DNA from: Aquisediminimonas sp031376385
Lineage (GTDB): Bacteria; Pseudomonadota; Alphaproteobacteria; Sphingomonadales; Sphingomonadaceae
Direction: 5' to 3'
Assembly (NCBI GenBank): GCA_031376385.1
Contig: JANMDQ010000015.1
Location: forward strand, 62,001-126,000
DNA: 64,000 nucleotides
In this document: positions 33,830 to 43,694 of the stretch, one piece after another
How the letters are laid out: each line of letters opens with the position of its first letter
How positions within the stretch are numbered: position 1 is the first letter of the stretch
Made by a program: the position numbers and the translations under genes
Notes under the pieces: model-generated
The model's input: only the letters and a program-made list of their open reading frames with translations
What the model was told of the DNA's origin: nothing
Databases searched by the model: none

Positions 33830-35062
33830 TCAGGGCAAAGCGGCTTTTATGGCCGCATCGATCCGCGCTACGACGGCCTTGTCCCGCGCGCTATCGATGG
33901 CTTCGAACCGGGCAACAAAATCCGCTTCGCTCATTCCTTCCGCTAGGGCAAGTTTCTCGATCGGCAGCAGTTTGTCCTGCGTGACGCCAGCCAGCCATGT
34001 GCGCGTTGCTGCAGCATATCGAGGATCAGCCAACCTCTCCGCAATCAAAATCCCAGCACGGTCAGCGGCCAGATCAGCATAAGAAAATCCCGATCCGCCC
34101 GTGCTGCTGTCAGACATTTCCTTCCAGACCCCCATGGCAAGCGAAGCATCAGCGCCAAGGCTTGCCGAAAGTGCGGACGACAAGGCCCAGTGCTTGGCCA
34201 GGTCAAGGCGATCATTCAACTTCGCAGCAGGGGTGATTGGCGCACAGCCGCTTGGCCCCGACGCCGGCATAGCCGCCAGTTGCCCCACACGAGGCGAAAC
34301 GGTCAACATCGCCAGCGCCACAAGTCGGGCGCGGTCGTCGTCGTTACCACCTGCGAATACACGGCGGACATGGACAGCAAAATCATCGCTGGGCTGTTTG
34401 TGTTCGAGGACCACCAGTCGACAATAATGTTGATTGACCGAAGCGAGATCGACAGGTGCTTGCCCAAACTCGCTGACGGCGTTTATCAGCGCCGATTGAC
34501 GCGGCAGCTTCACCAGTGCGCTGACATCGGTGGCACTGATCTTCAAGTCCTGCACTATATCCGCGGGCGGTGGTAGATTGACGCCGCGAAACCGCAGTCC
34601 CATTCGCGCGACCCAGATCACCGTCCGCATCAAAGGCGATGGAACCGGAATGTCTCCGATGCGCGCCCGGAGCACTGGTGCGCCGTCTTCACCCCGTTCA
34701 GCCATCGTGCTGACATTGAGCCAGAACCCTGCCAAAAGCGGCTTGCTTGTTTCGAGGACAAGCGTTTGATCAACGCGCTCAATTCGGACATTCGGCAACG
34801 AAAGGGCTGGCCCGCCAAGCGCGGTTGCCGCGTTAAGTTCGGACCAGCTCATCGCGAAGGGCGCAGGCTTATCTGCGTCTGCCAAATCCCGCGCTCTTTC
34901 AAATAGGTTCCGCACGGCCATCGCATCGGCAGCTGTGGCAGGCGCAACGGGAGGCACGTTAGGCGTACGGCTGAGCCCGAGCACCGCTGCTAACGCCAAA
35001 AAAACACCAAGCCAGAGCCAGGCGTTTCGCCAACGCGATTTTCTGATCGGAGAAGAAATCAT
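33830..35062 (-). CDS. Uncharacterised membrane-anchored protein with YfiM-like tail
   Basis: A 410-residue protein that I cannot name. It has a basic N-terminus and one transmembrane segment (AWLWLGVFLALAAVLGL, about 14-30), then a largely periplasmic body, consistent with signal-anchored export. The C-terminal part carries AKHWALSSALSASLG, GVWKEMSDSS and GSGFSYADLAADRAG (323-337), a pattern seen in the YfiM / DUF2279 group of predicted periplasmic proteins. The similarity is weak and from memory. It is 36 bases upstream of the siroheme-synthase-like gene and divergent from gpx. Confidence 0.6.
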   Translation of the reverse strand: MISSPIRKSRWRNAWLWLGVFLALAAVLGLSRTPNVPPVAPATAADAMAVRNLFERARDLADADKPAPFAMSWSELNAATALGGPALSLPNVRIERVDQTLVLETSKPLLAGFWLNVSTMAERGEDGAPVLRARIGDIPVPSPLMRTVIWVARMGLRFRGVNLPPPADIVQDLKISATDVSALVKLPRQSALINAVSEFGQAPVDLASVNQHYCRLVVLEHKQPSDDFAVHVRRVFAGGNDDDRARLVALAMLTVSPRVGQLAAMPASGPSGCAPITPAAKLNDRLDLAKHWALSSALSASLGADASLAMGVWKEMSDSSTGGSGFSYADLAADRAGILIAERLADPRYAAATRTWLAGVTQDKLLPIEKLALAEGMSEADFVARFEAIDSARDKAVVARIDAAIKAALP

Positions 35063-35151
35063 GCCTCGCGGCTGCTTGTCGGAACCATATGAGGGCTATA
35101 TCAGGGGTTCATAAGGTTAAGCCAGCGCCTGCACCTAATGGAGACAGAAAA

Positions 35152-35628
35152 ATGAACGTCCATGATTTCACAGTCAAGATGCCCGGCGGAAAAGAGCAAA
35201 AGCTGAGTGATTTTGCGGGCGGGCCGGTCTTGATTGTGAACACCGCATCGAAATGCGGCTTCACCCCCCAATATGAAGGGCTCGAAGCACTCCACCGTAA
35301 ATATGGAGAAAGAGGCCTCACGGTCCTTGGTTTTCCGTGCAATCAGTTCGGCGCGCAGGAACCGGGTAATGAAGCCCAGATTTTGGAATTTTGTTCCCTC
35401 ACTTACGACGTCACTTTTCCCATGGCCGCTAAGGTTGAAGTGAACGGCGATGACGCAGCCCCCCTGTTCAAGCATCTGAAGAAGGAAAAGCCGGGTCTAC
35501 TTGGGAGCCAAGGCATCAAGTGGAACTTTACCAAATTTCTGGTCGACAAGGACGGTAACGTCGTGTCGCGCCACGCGCCGACCGACAAACCCGAAAGCCT
35601 TTCTTCTGACATTGAAAAGCTGCTGTGA
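35152..35628 (+). CDS. Glutathione peroxidase (BtuE/Gpx-like)
   Basis: A 158-residue thiol peroxidase of the glutathione peroxidase family, reducing hydroperoxides with thioredoxin or glutathione. Catalytic residues are C35 (NTASKCGFTPQ), Q65 in GFPCNQFG and W in the KWNFTKFLV segment; the resolving cysteine is C63. The start at 35152 has GGAG well spaced; a longer frame from 35089 is unlikely. It overlaps the next gene by four bases (GTGA). Confidence 0.92.
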   Translation: MNVHDFTVKMPGGKEQKLSDFAGGPVLIVNTASKCGFTPQYEGLEALHRKYGERGLTVLGFPCNQFGAQEPGNEAQILEFCSLTYDVTFPMAAKVEVNGDDAAPLFKHLKKEKPGLLGSQGIKWNFTKFLVDKDGNVVSRHAPTDKPESLSSDIEKLL

Positions 35629-35960
35629 GCGCCGCTGGGCTCAACGATTGGTTTATGGGGCTCAGCGCGCAATACGGCGTGAACCCCTACATCTTCGGCG
35701 CTATTTATGTTGGCGCGATCCCCTTTTTCCTAGCCTCAATTGCCTGGCTGGTGAAGCGTAAGCGGGCAGGGGCGTCGATTGTCCTACCGGTTCTCTGCGC
35801 GGGCTTCTTCTTTGTATCCGCATATCTCTACCTCGCGATTGCAGGGCGGAATATTCCGATTTGGGTATGGTATTTTCTGGCCGCTTTGGTGGCTTATGGG
35901 GCTTGGTCCACGATCCGCGATGTGCGGTCTAAAGTGTCGGCAAAAGGGGAAGGCGAGTGA
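35625..35960 (+). CDS. Small membrane protein, unknown
   Basis: A 111-residue protein with three hydrophobic segments (IFGAIYVGAIPFFLASIAWL, IVLPVLCAGFFFVSAYLYL and WVWYFLAALVAYGAW), so it is likely an inner-membrane protein with a basic cytosolic loop KRKRAG. No family is recognised. It starts at GTG overlapping the gpx stop and ends overlapping the next small gene, forming a coupled three-gene unit. Confidence 0.7.
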   Translation: MSAAGLNDWFMGLSAQYGVNPYIFGAIYVGAIPFFLASIAWLVKRKRAGASIVLPVLCAGFFFVSAYLYLAIAGRNIPIWVWYFLAALVAYGAWSTIRDVRSKVSAKGEGE

Positions 35961-36193
35961 CGTTGGTCGATTGGGCTGCACAGGCGAAACTGCTGGAGCG
36001 TCAGGACGGGGGGTCTGATCTCTATTATGAATTTACTCAGCTGCGCGGTGCGTCTCTTTCAGAATTGGTGGCTGACGTTGCAGCGATGCCTGCCGCTGAC
36101 CGTGCCAGAATGGTAATTGATGCTGGGCCAGGAGGGACGCTCAATGTCGGCGACATATTGGCTTTGGCGGCGCGGGATGATTATCCCGGTTAA
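35957..36193 (+). CDS. Small hypothetical protein
   Basis: A 78-residue acidic protein (VDWAAQAKLLERQDGGSDLY, then ELVADVAAMPAADRARMVID) with no recognised domain. It begins with GTG in a four-base overlap with the preceding gene, which supports that it is translated. It is 67 bases upstream of dnaE on the same strand. Confidence 0.6.
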   Translation: MTLVDWAAQAKLLERQDGGSDLYYEFTQLRGASLSELVADVAAMPAADRARMVIDAGPGGTLNVGDILALAARDDYPG

Positions 36194-36260
36194 CTTTGTC
36201 CCCAGAAACTTTTCATAAGGGCTGTTTCCAATCTCAGTTTGACCGCTTACGGTTTTTTGC

Positions 36261-39200
36261 ATGTCCTTCGCCCCGTTCGTCCCTCTGCGCGTCTTTTCAG
36301 CCTATACAATGCTAGAAGGGGCGATTGACCCCAAAGCCATTGCCAAACAGGCCCGTAAGCTTGGTTTTCCGGCAGTCGCGCTATGTGATCGCAACGGCCT
36401 TTACGGCGTGATGGAGTTTTCCACGGCTTGTGTGGCGGCAGGAGTGCAACCCGTCGTTGGCGCGTTCCTCTCGGTTAAGCGGCCTGACCGGCCCGATGCC
36501 GTGCCAAATGCTTATGATTGGATCGCGCTCTATGCGCAGGATGAGGCGGGATATACGAATTTGTGTGCGCTTGTTTCGTCAGCACATTTGGACTGCGGCG
36601 ATCACGAGCCGCCACATGTGACCTTCGAACAATTGGAGGATCATCGTGCCGGGATGCTCTGCCTGACAGGCGGGGGCGAAGGCGGGATTGCTAAACATTT
36701 TCACGAAGGTCAGCCCGATGCGGCGTATAACTATGCTGACCGATTGGCGCTGATTTATCCGGGCAATATCTACATTGAAATCTCGCGCCGGTTCAATGAA
36801 ATCGAAGGGGCAGCAGAGCCTGACTTGATTGAGCTGGCGCATAAATTGGGCATTCCACTCGTCGCGACCAACCCAGCCTTCTACGCCGAGGCTGATTTCC
36901 ACGACGCGCATGATGTGATGCTCTGCATTGCCAATTCCGCCTATATCGAAAGCACTGACCGCCCGCGCAGTTCCCCCGATGGCTGGATGAAGCCAATGAA
37001 GGACATGCGGTCGCTGTTTGATGACCTACCGGAGGCGCTCGCTAACTCGTTGGTCGTGGCGCAACGCTGTGCGTTCATGGCCCCGAAGCGTGATCCCATC
37101 CTGCCCCGATTTGGCGAACTGGCGGAGGAAGCAAACCGGTTAAAGGCAGATGCCCATGTTGGGCTGACGCTGCGGCTTGCAGCGATTCCAGATGCCGATG
37201 AGGCGCTTTACCGCGACCGGCTGGATTTCGAACTCAATGTCATCAACAACATGGGCTTCCCCGGTTACTTCCTCATCGTCGCAGATTTCATCAAATGGGC
37301 CAAGGAGCAGGGGATCGCGGTGGGGCCGGGGCGCGGGTCAGGCGCGGGGTCACTAGTCGCTTGGTCACTGACGATAACGGACCTCGATCCCATCAAACTC
37401 GGGCTGTTGTTTGAACGCTTCCTCAACCCAGAACGCGTGTCGATGCCGGATTTCGATATCGATTTCTGCGAAACCCGTCGCGCCGAAGTCATCACTTATG
37501 TTCAGCAAAAATATGGCCGCGATCATGTCGCTCAGATCATCACGTTCGGGCGACTGAAAGCGCGCGCGGTTTTGAAAGACACGGGGCGGGTGCTGCAAAT
37601 GAGTTACGGCCAAGTTGACCGACTTGCTAAGGCTGTGCCCAATCTGCCCGCTGATCCGTGGACGCTGACTCGCGCGCTGAGCGGCGTCACTGAAATTGCA
37701 GCCGAATACAAAGAAGATGCGCAAGTTCGCCGCTTGTTTGATTTGGCGATGAAATTGGAAGGGCTGCCGCGCCATAGCTCTACCCATGCCGCCGGAGTGG
37801 TGATCGGTGATCGGCCCTTACAGCAGCTTGTCCCGCTTTACCGCGATCCGCGTTCTGACATGCCAGTCACGCAATTTGACATGAAATATGTCGAAGCTGC
37901 GGGACTGGTGAAGTTCGATTTTCTGGGATTGAAAACGCTGTCCGTCCTCCAAAAGGCATCAGATCTGATCGAAAAGCGTACTGGCACCCGGCCTGATTTG
38001 GATGGGATGCACTGGGAAGATGAAGGTGTCTACGCACTGCTGCAAAAGGGTGACACGGTTGGCGTGTTCCAGCTAGAGTCCGAGGGCATGCGCCGTACGC
38101 TGGCGGCTGTCCGGCCAACCAATTTCGGCGATATCATTGCGCTCGTGTCGCTCTATCGGCCCGGCCCGATGGACAACATCCCACTGTTCGGGGACCGCAA
38201 GAATGGCCGCGTGAAAATTGAATTTCCCCATGACGCACTCGAAGGCATCCTTTCTGAAACCTACGGCGTGTTCGTCTATCAGGAACAGGTGATGCAAGCC
38301 GCGCAGATTTTGTCGGGTTATACGCTGGGTGGGGCCGATCAGTTGCGGCGCGCGATGGGTAAGAAAATCCAGTCTGAAATGGATACACAGCGCAGTATTT
38401 TCGTGGAAGGTTGCGCGACGCACAACCGAATCGAACCACGCAAAGCCAACGAGTTATTTGATTTGATCGATAAGTTTGCTGGTTATGGTTTCAACAAGAG
38501 CCACGCGGCGGCCTATGCCCTTCTTGCCTACCAAACAGCTTGGTTGAAGGTGCATTACCGCGCAGAATTCTTCGCGGCTTCAATGGCCTTTGACATTTCC
38601 AACACAGACAAGCTCACTATCTTTGCTGATGATGTTCGGCGAATGGGCGTGGTGATGTTGCCGCCCTGTATCAACCGGAGCGAGGCCGATTTTAGCGTCG
38701 TCGCACGTGAGGAGGGCAATGCCGTTCGCTACGGCCTCGGCGCGCTTAAAGGCGTCGGCGAAGGCGCAATGGACCAATTATGCGCTGAACGCGACGCCAA
38801 CGGACCTTTCCAGAGCCTGGCCGACTTTGCCGACCGGATCAGCCCCAAACTGGTCAACCGTCGCCAGATAGAAAGTCTGGCTGCCGCAGGAGCCTTTGAT
38901 ACGTTGGAGCCAAACCGCGCCGCTGTGCACGGCGCTGCAGAAATGATTCTGTCAGTTGCAGCGGAATCCGAACATGGCCGAACTAGTGGCCAAGGCGGTT
39001 TGTTCGGCGGCGAGGAGCATAAGGCGGCGGCGATTAAGCTGCCGGCCAATGCCAATTGGTCCACCGCCGACCGTATGACGCAAGAACGCGATGCCTATGG
39101 CTTTTACTTTTCTGCCCACCCCGTGGACCGGTATCGGCATATCGCCGATATTCACGGAGCGAAAAGCTATGCCTCGGTTTGTGAGGCGTCCCCGGCGCCC

Positions 39201-39728
39201 GATAGCGGTCGATTAGGAGCGATGATGGCAGCGCTTGTTGAGGATGTAAGGTGGCGGACTTCTGCGCGGGGAAAACGATACTGCAACGCCACTCTCTCCG
39301 ATGCGAGTGGTCAATTTATTGCCGCTTGTTTTGATGAGGATGCAGCAAGAGCATTGGAAGAAGCGGCAAAGGAAACGGCCTGCGTCCTGATCGGTGTTGA
39401 GTTGGATCGTCAAGCAGGCGAGGAAACGCCGCGCATTGCCGTTCGACGGGTGCAACGGTTGGCAGCATCAAATCGTTTGAAAGCCACCGTGACATTCGGC
39501 AATATCAGCGCGCTTCCACAAATCCACCGCATCATTGCGGGGGAACGGGGCGGTCGCGGTGAGATACTTCTCTGCGCTACACTAGAGACGGGTGAACAGG
39601 CCCATATTTTGTTGGGCCGTGACTTCGCTCTCGACGGAGAGTTGGCGGAACGGCTGCGGGAAGTGGCCGGCGTGCTGGGAGTTGATCTTGCTCCCATTGA
39701 TCCGCCGCGGTTGGCATTGGTGGGGTAG
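36261..39728 (+). CDS. dnaE: DNA polymerase III subunit alpha
   Basis: The replicative polymerase catalytic subunit, 1155 residues, complete. The N-terminal PHP domain starts FVPLRVFSAYTMLEGAI, the polymerase core has GPGRGSGAGSLVAWSL and MPDFDIDFCETRR with the catalytic aspartates, plus SSTHAAGVVI and GYGFNKSHAAAYALLAYQTA. A helix-hairpin-helix (GLGALKGVGEGAMDQL) and an OB fold (MMAALVEDVRWRTSARGKRY) follow. It is the DnaE1 housekeeping type by length and not the ImuC/DnaE2 type. Converges with cysNC, four bases between stops. Confidence 0.97.
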   Translation: MSFAPFVPLRVFSAYTMLEGAIDPKAIAKQARKLGFPAVALCDRNGLYGVMEFSTACVAAGVQPVVGAFLSVKRPDRPDAVPNAYDWIALYAQDEAGYTNLCALVSSAHLDCGDHEPPHVTFEQLEDHRAGMLCLTGGGEGGIAKHFHEGQPDAAYNYADRLALIYPGNIYIEISRRFNEIEGAAEPDLIELAHKLGIPLVATNPAFYAEADFHDAHDVMLCIANSAYIESTDRPRSSPDGWMKPMKDMRSLFDDLPEALANSLVVAQRCAFMAPKRDPILPRFGELAEEANRLKADAHVGLTLRLAAIPDADEALYRDRLDFELNVINNMGFPGYFLIVADFIKWAKEQGIAVGPGRGSGAGSLVAWSLTITDLDPIKLGLLFERFLNPERVSMPDFDIDFCETRRAEVITYVQQKYGRDHVAQIITFGRLKARAVLKDTGRVLQMSYGQVDRLAKAVPNLPADPWTLTRALSGVTEIAAEYKEDAQVRRLFDLAMKLEGLPRHSSTHAAGVVIGDRPLQQLVPLYRDPRSDMPVTQFDMKYVEAAGLVKFDFLGLKTLSVLQKASDLIEKRTGTRPDLDGMHWEDEGVYALLQKGDTVGVFQLESEGMRRTLAAVRPTNFGDIIALVSLYRPGPMDNIPLFGDRKNGRVKIEFPHDALEGILSETYGVFVYQEQVMQAAQILSGYTLGGADQLRRAMGKKIQSEMDTQRSIFVEGCATHNRIEPRKANELFDLIDKFAGYGFNKSHAAAYALLAYQTAWLKVHYRAEFFAASMAFDISNTDKLTIFADDVRRMGVVMLPPCINRSEADFSVVAREEGNAVRYGLGALKGVGEGAMDQLCAERDANGPFQSLADFADRISPKLVNRRQIESLAAAGAFDTLEPNRAAVHGAAEMILSVAAESEHGRTSGQGGLFGGEEHKAAAIKLPANANWSTADRMTQERDAYGFYFSAHPVDRYRHIADIHGAKSYASVCEASPAPDSGRLGAMMAALVEDVRWRTSARGKRYCNATLSDASGQFIAACFDEDAARALEEAAKETACVLIGVELDRQAGEETPRIAVRRVQRLAASNRLKATVTFGNISALPQIHRIIAGERGGRGEILLCATLETGEQAHILLGRDFALDGELAERLREVAGVLGVDLAPIDPPRLALVG

Positions 39729-39732
39729 GGCG

Positions 39733-41649
39733 CTATCCCAGTAGCCGCGCTACGATCGCGTCTGCGGCCTGTTCTGCGGTCATCGCCGTCGTGTCGATCC
39801 GCACTTCAGGATCAACGGGCACTTCATAGGGGCTGTCGATGCCCGTGAAATTCTTGAGGCTTCCCGCACGCGCCTTTTTATACAGACCCTTCACATCACG
39901 AGCTTCAGCCTCGGCCAGCGGCGTATCAACGAAGACTTCAATAAACTCGCCATCAGGCACTATCGCGCGGGCCATATCCCGGTCTGCACGAAACGGGGAG
40001 ATGAAGGCCGTGATCACGATCAGGCCCGCATCCGCCATCAACCGCGCGACTTCACCGACGCGGCGGATATTTTCGATGCGGTCAGCTTCGGTAAAACCCA
40101 GGTCCTTGTTCAACCCATGCCGCACATTATCACCGTCGAGCAAGTAGGTGTGGCGGTTCATGCGGTGAAGTTTCTTTTCCACTAGATTGGCAATGGTGGA
40201 TTTGCCGGACCCTGAAAGCCCTGTGAACCAGAGCACGGCCGGGCGCTGATTCTTCAGATTTGCATGCGCATCGCGGCTGATATCGGTGGCCTGCCAATGG
40301 ACATTTTGTGCACGGCGCAGGCTGAAATTGAGCATCCCCGCAGCGACTGTCGCGTTGGTGATCTTGTCGATCAGGATGAAACCGCCGAGAGTGTGATTGT
40401 CTGCATAAGCCTCAAACACAATTGGCTTATCAGTGGCAATTTCGGCCACGCCAATCGCGTTAAGGTCCAGCGTTTTGGTCGCTATCTGTTCCATTGTATT
40501 GACGTTAACTTGATATTTGGGCGCGGCGACGGCGGCAGACGCCATCTGCGTGCCGAGTTTCATCCAATACGCCCGCCCCGCGATCATCGACTCATCCGCC
40601 ATCCAGACGATGGACGCTTCAAACCGATCCGCAACTTGCGGCGGCGTATCCGCAAGACTGATCACATCACCGCGCGAACAGTCAACCTCATCGGCAAGGC
40701 AAAGCGTGACCGATTGGCCTGCGACTGCGCTGTCGAGGTCGCCGTCCCCAAAGTTCTGGCCCATCGTCACGATGCGGGAAATGTTAGAGGTCTTTCCCGA
40801 CGGGACCACGCGGACGGCATCACCAACCGCCACGGTGCCACTGGCAATCTGGCCGCTAAAACCCCGGAAATCCAGATTGGGCCGATTGACCCACTGTACG
40901 GGCAGACGAAACGCTTTGGCTTGGTCCACTTCGCTTTCAACGGGCACCGTTTCCAGATGCTCCATGAGCGTCGTGCCGCGGTACCAGGGGGTTGCAACGG
41001 ACAGGGTTGTGATATTGTCGCCTTTAAACCCGGATATGGGAATGGCCGTGAAATTCGTGATCCCAATTTCACTGGCAAAGGACCGGTAGGACATCAAAAT
41101 CCGATTGAAGATCGCCTGATCATAGTCGACCAGATCCATTTTGTTGACGGCCAGCACGACACTGCGAATACCAATCAGCTTGGCCAGATAGCTGTGTCGC
41201 CGGGTCTGAGTAAGCACCCCTTTACGCGCATCGACCAGGATCACGGCCAAGTCCGCCGTTGAAGCTCCAGTGATCATGTTACGCGTATATTGCTCATGCC
41301 CCGGGCAATCCGCGACGATGAACTTGCGCTTTTCCGTCGCGAAAAAGCGGTAAGCCACGTCAATCGTGATGCCTTGCTCGCGTTCTGCCGCAAGCCCGTC
41401 GACCAGCAGCGCAAAGTCGATCTCGCCGCCCTGGGTGCCAACACGCTTGCTGTCCGCCTCCAGCGCGGCCAGCTGATCTTCAAAGATCATTTTGCTGTCA
41501 TAAAGCAAACGCCCGATCAGCGTGGATTTGCCGTCATCCACCGAACCGCAGGTGATGAAACGCAGCAGGCTCTTTTGCTGATGCTGTTCCAGATAGGCGT
41601 CAATGTCAGACGCGATGAGGGCTTCGGTCTCGTAAATCGAGTCAGTCAT
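39733..41649 (-). CDS. cysNC: Bifunctional sulfate adenylyltransferase subunit 1 / adenylylsulfate kinase
   Basis: A fusion of 638 residues. The N-terminal CysN GTPase (about 25-440) has GSVDDGKS at 35-42, DCPGHEQYTRNM and VNKMD, and stimulates ATP sulfurylase. The C-terminal APS kinase (about 455-638) has the P-loop GLSGSGKS, LLDGDNVRHGLN and FVDTPLAEAEARD. It makes APS and then PAPS in sulfate activation. A repeat of about 115 bases separates it from cysD, its partner. Confidence 0.95.
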   Translation of the reverse strand: MTDSIYETEALIASDIDAYLEQHQQKSLLRFITCGSVDDGKSTLIGRLLYDSKMIFEDQLAALEADSKRVGTQGGEIDFALLVDGLAAEREQGITIDVAYRFFATEKRKFIVADCPGHEQYTRNMITGASTADLAVILVDARKGVLTQTRRHSYLAKLIGIRSVVLAVNKMDLVDYDQAIFNRILMSYRSFASEIGITNFTAIPISGFKGDNITTLSVATPWYRGTTLMEHLETVPVESEVDQAKAFRLPVQWVNRPNLDFRGFSGQIASGTVAVGDAVRVVPSGKTSNISRIVTMGQNFGDGDLDSAVAGQSVTLCLADEVDCSRGDVISLADTPPQVADRFEASIVWMADESMIAGRAYWMKLGTQMASAAVAAPKYQVNVNTMEQIATKTLDLNAIGVAEIATDKPIVFEAYADNHTLGGFILIDKITNATVAAGMLNFSLRRAQNVHWQATDISRDAHANLKNQRPAVLWFTGLSGSGKSTIANLVEKKLHRMNRHTYLLDGDNVRHGLNKDLGFTEADRIENIRRVGEVARLMADAGLIVITAFISPFRADRDMARAIVPDGEFIEVFVDTPLAEAEARDVKGLYKKARAGSLKNFTGIDSPYEVPVDPEVRIDTTAMTAEQAADAIVARLLG

Positions 41650-41658
41650 GATAAAACC

Positions 41659-41773
41659 CCATCATGCCGAACTAGATTCAGCATCCATGCCGCAATACCG
41701 GGGCGAGTGCGGATGCAGCCCGTATTGCATGGAGTTTGAGGCATGGACCCTGAAACAAGTTCAGGGTGACGGA
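41659..41773. repeat. Intergenic repeat between cysD and cysNC
   Basis: An imperfect repeat with the block CATGCCGCAATACCG, its partner CCGTATTGCATGG, and the arm CCCTGAAACAAGTTCAGGGT at the end. It is inside the cysD-cysNC transcription unit. The arms could fold in the mRNA and affect relative expression. Confidence 0.6.
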
Positions 41774-41788
41774 ACATTGGCAGACCCA

Positions 41789-42703
41789 TCAGAAATACCC
41801 CTCCTGTTTCTTCTTCTCCATGCTCGCGTCGCCGCTGTCCTTGTCAATCACGCGGCCCTGGCGTTCCGACGTCGTCGTCAGCAGCATTTCCTGGATCACA
41901 TCACTGAGCGTCGCAGCTTCGCTTTCAACGGCACCCGTCAGCGGAAAACAACCCAGCGTGCGAAAGCGGATGGAGCGGTCAGCGGTTTCCAGTTTGCGGC
42001 CCAGCACTCGTTCCACACGCTCGATATCATCGGCCATGAACAACTGACCCTCCCTCATATAGGTCGGGCGGACCGCACTGAAATAGAGCGGCACAATCTC
42101 GATTTTGTTCAGCTGAATATATTGCCAAATGTCCAGTTCTGTCCAATTGGAAATAGGGAATACGCGGATGCTCTCGCCCTTTGACTTGCGGGCATTATAC
42201 AGATTCCAAAGCTCTGGCCGCTGGTTCTTCGGGTCCCACCGGTGGTTGGCGCTGCGGAAGCTGAACATGCGCTCCTTGGCCCGGCTTTTCTCTTCATCGC
42301 GGCGCGCGCCGCCAAATGCTGCGTCAAATCCGTAATGGTCCAGCGCTTGTTTCAACCCTTGTGTTTTCCACATGTCAGTGTGGACCGGCCCGTGATCGAA
42401 CGGGTTGATTCCCCGCTCGGTCGCTTCGGGGTTTTGCCAGACGAGCAATTCCATGCCCGCGTCATTGGCGGCCTTTTCGCGCAGGCCGTACATCTCCTTG
42501 AACTTCCAGGTGGTATCTACATGCAGGAGCGGAAAAGGCGGCGGGGAAGGGTAAAAGGCTTTCCGAGCGAGGTGCAGCATCACAGCACTATCCTTGCCTA
42601 TGCTATACATCATGACAGGCCGGTCAGCCTCTGCCACCACCTCTCGCATGATATGGATGCTTTCGGCCTCAAGGCGTTCAAGATGCGTCAGCGCGCGGCT
42701 CAT
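41789..42703 (-). CDS. cysD: Sulfate adenylyltransferase subunit 2
   Basis: A 304-residue ATP sulfurylase catalytic subunit, PP-loop family. The PP-loop SIGKDS is at 34-39, FPLLHVDTTWKFKEMYG follows, and FRTLGCFPLTGAVES near the end is typical. Forms a heterodimer with CysN to make APS from sulfate and ATP. Overlaps cysQ by four bases. Confidence 0.96.
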   Translation of the reverse strand: MSRALTHLERLEAESIHIMREVVAEADRPVMMYSIGKDSAVMLHLARKAFYPSPPPFPLLHVDTTWKFKEMYGLREKAANDAGMELLVWQNPEATERGINPFDHGPVHTDMWKTQGLKQALDHYGFDAAFGGARRDEEKSRAKERMFSFRSANHRWDPKNQRPELWNLYNARKSKGESIRVFPISNWTELDIWQYIQLNKIEIVPLYFSAVRPTYMREGQLFMADDIERVERVLGRKLETADRSIRFRTLGCFPLTGAVESEAATLSDVIQEMLLTTTSERQGRVIDKDSGDASMEKKKQEGYF

Positions 42704-43491
42704 GCGGTGGCTCCAAAAGGATCAAAAGGGCCGGTGGCGACGAACCAAGGGTTGGCAAAGTCGCTATCGTCGGCCTGATTACGTTTGCCGTAAGTGAGTG
42801 GCTGGCCATCCATCGTCAGCACTCGACCACCCGCCGCGCGCAAGATCGCGTCACCTGCGGCTGTATCCCATTCCATCGTCCGGCTGAGGCGGGGGTAAAG
42901 GTCCGCTTCGCCCGCAGCGAGCTTGCAGAATTTGAGCGAGGAGCCTGCGGAGATCATTTCGGACACGTTGAACTGCCCAATGAAATCGCGGGTTTCGGGC
43001 GAGAGGTGAGACCGGGATGCGAAGACGCGCAGCGCCGCTCCATCGGGCTGGGCGACATGGATCGCTCTCCAGTCGCCATCTGGCACATCCGTCATCCGCG
43101 CACCTGATGCATCGCCAACATACAGCGCGCCAGTGCCCGGCACAAACACCACACCCATCACGGGTGCGCCGCTTTCGATCAGGGCAATGTTGACGGTGAA
43201 ATCCAAACTGCCATTCACAAATTCGCGGGTGCCATCAAGCGGGTCGACCAGCCAGAAACGGGCAGGCGTATCTGGAATGTAGCCGGCGGATGCTTGTTCT
43301 TCGGCCACCACCGGAATGTCCGGCGCAATGATGGCAAGGGCAGCAAGGATAACTGCCTCCGCCCGCTCATCGGCTTGCGTTACTGGCGATCCGTCTGACT
43401 TGCGGCGCACATCGCCCGCTGTCATTTCCGCGTGCACAGCCATAATCTCAGCACCAGCGATCAAGGCGGCTTGGATAAGTTGATCCATCAT
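42700..43491 (-). CDS. cysQ: 3'(2'),5'-bisphosphate nucleotidase
   Basis: A 263-residue magnesium-dependent phosphatase of the inositol monophosphatase fold that removes PAP formed from PAPS. Motifs: GSPVTQADERAE, VAEEQ, WLVDPLDGTREF and, near the C-terminus, EWDTAAGDAIL. The start at 43491 is chosen because the residues before it read through the promoter and repeat region. First gene of the sulfate-activation operon. Confidence 0.92.
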   Translation of the reverse strand: MMDQLIQAALIAGAEIMAVHAEMTAGDVRRKSDGSPVTQADERAEAVILAALAIIAPDIPVVAEEQASAGYIPDTPARFWLVDPLDGTREFVNGSLDFTVNIALIESGAPVMGVVFVPGTGALYVGDASGARMTDVPDGDWRAIHVAQPDGAALRVFASRSHLSPETRDFIGQFNVSEMISAGSSLKFCKLAAGEADLYPRLSRTMEWDTAAGDAILRAAGGRVLTMDGQPLTYGKRNQADDSDFANPWFVATGPFDPFGATA

Positions 43492-43579
43492 GATTACAGA
43501 ATTGCCACAGGATTTGGGGATTTGACAGCAAGTTATGCTTGGGGTCGCGTTAGCTGAGGGCGTTTCACAGTTTACGTTG

Positions 43580-43683
43580 CCGTTCGTGTCGAACCCAGTC
43601 TCAACATAGCACAGTCGAGACAAAGTTAAGGCGAGACACAGTGGAGCACTTCCCCGTCTCTCGACTAGGCTCGAGAAGAACGG
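43580..43683. repeat. Palindromic repeat, CCGTTCGTGTCGA family
   Basis: Begins CCGTTCGTGTCGAACCCAGT and ends CTCGAGAAGAACGGG; an additional internal copy CAGTCGAGAC is present. It lies between smc and cysQ, both on the minus strand, within a 203-base gap that contains little else. Confidence 0.65.
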
Positions 43684-43694
43684 GCGCAGGACAA

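Noticed and set aside
40264..41262. Open frame of 332 codons antisense to cysNC
   Set aside because: It mirrors the codon bias of the well-identified cysNC gene and encodes no recognisable protein.
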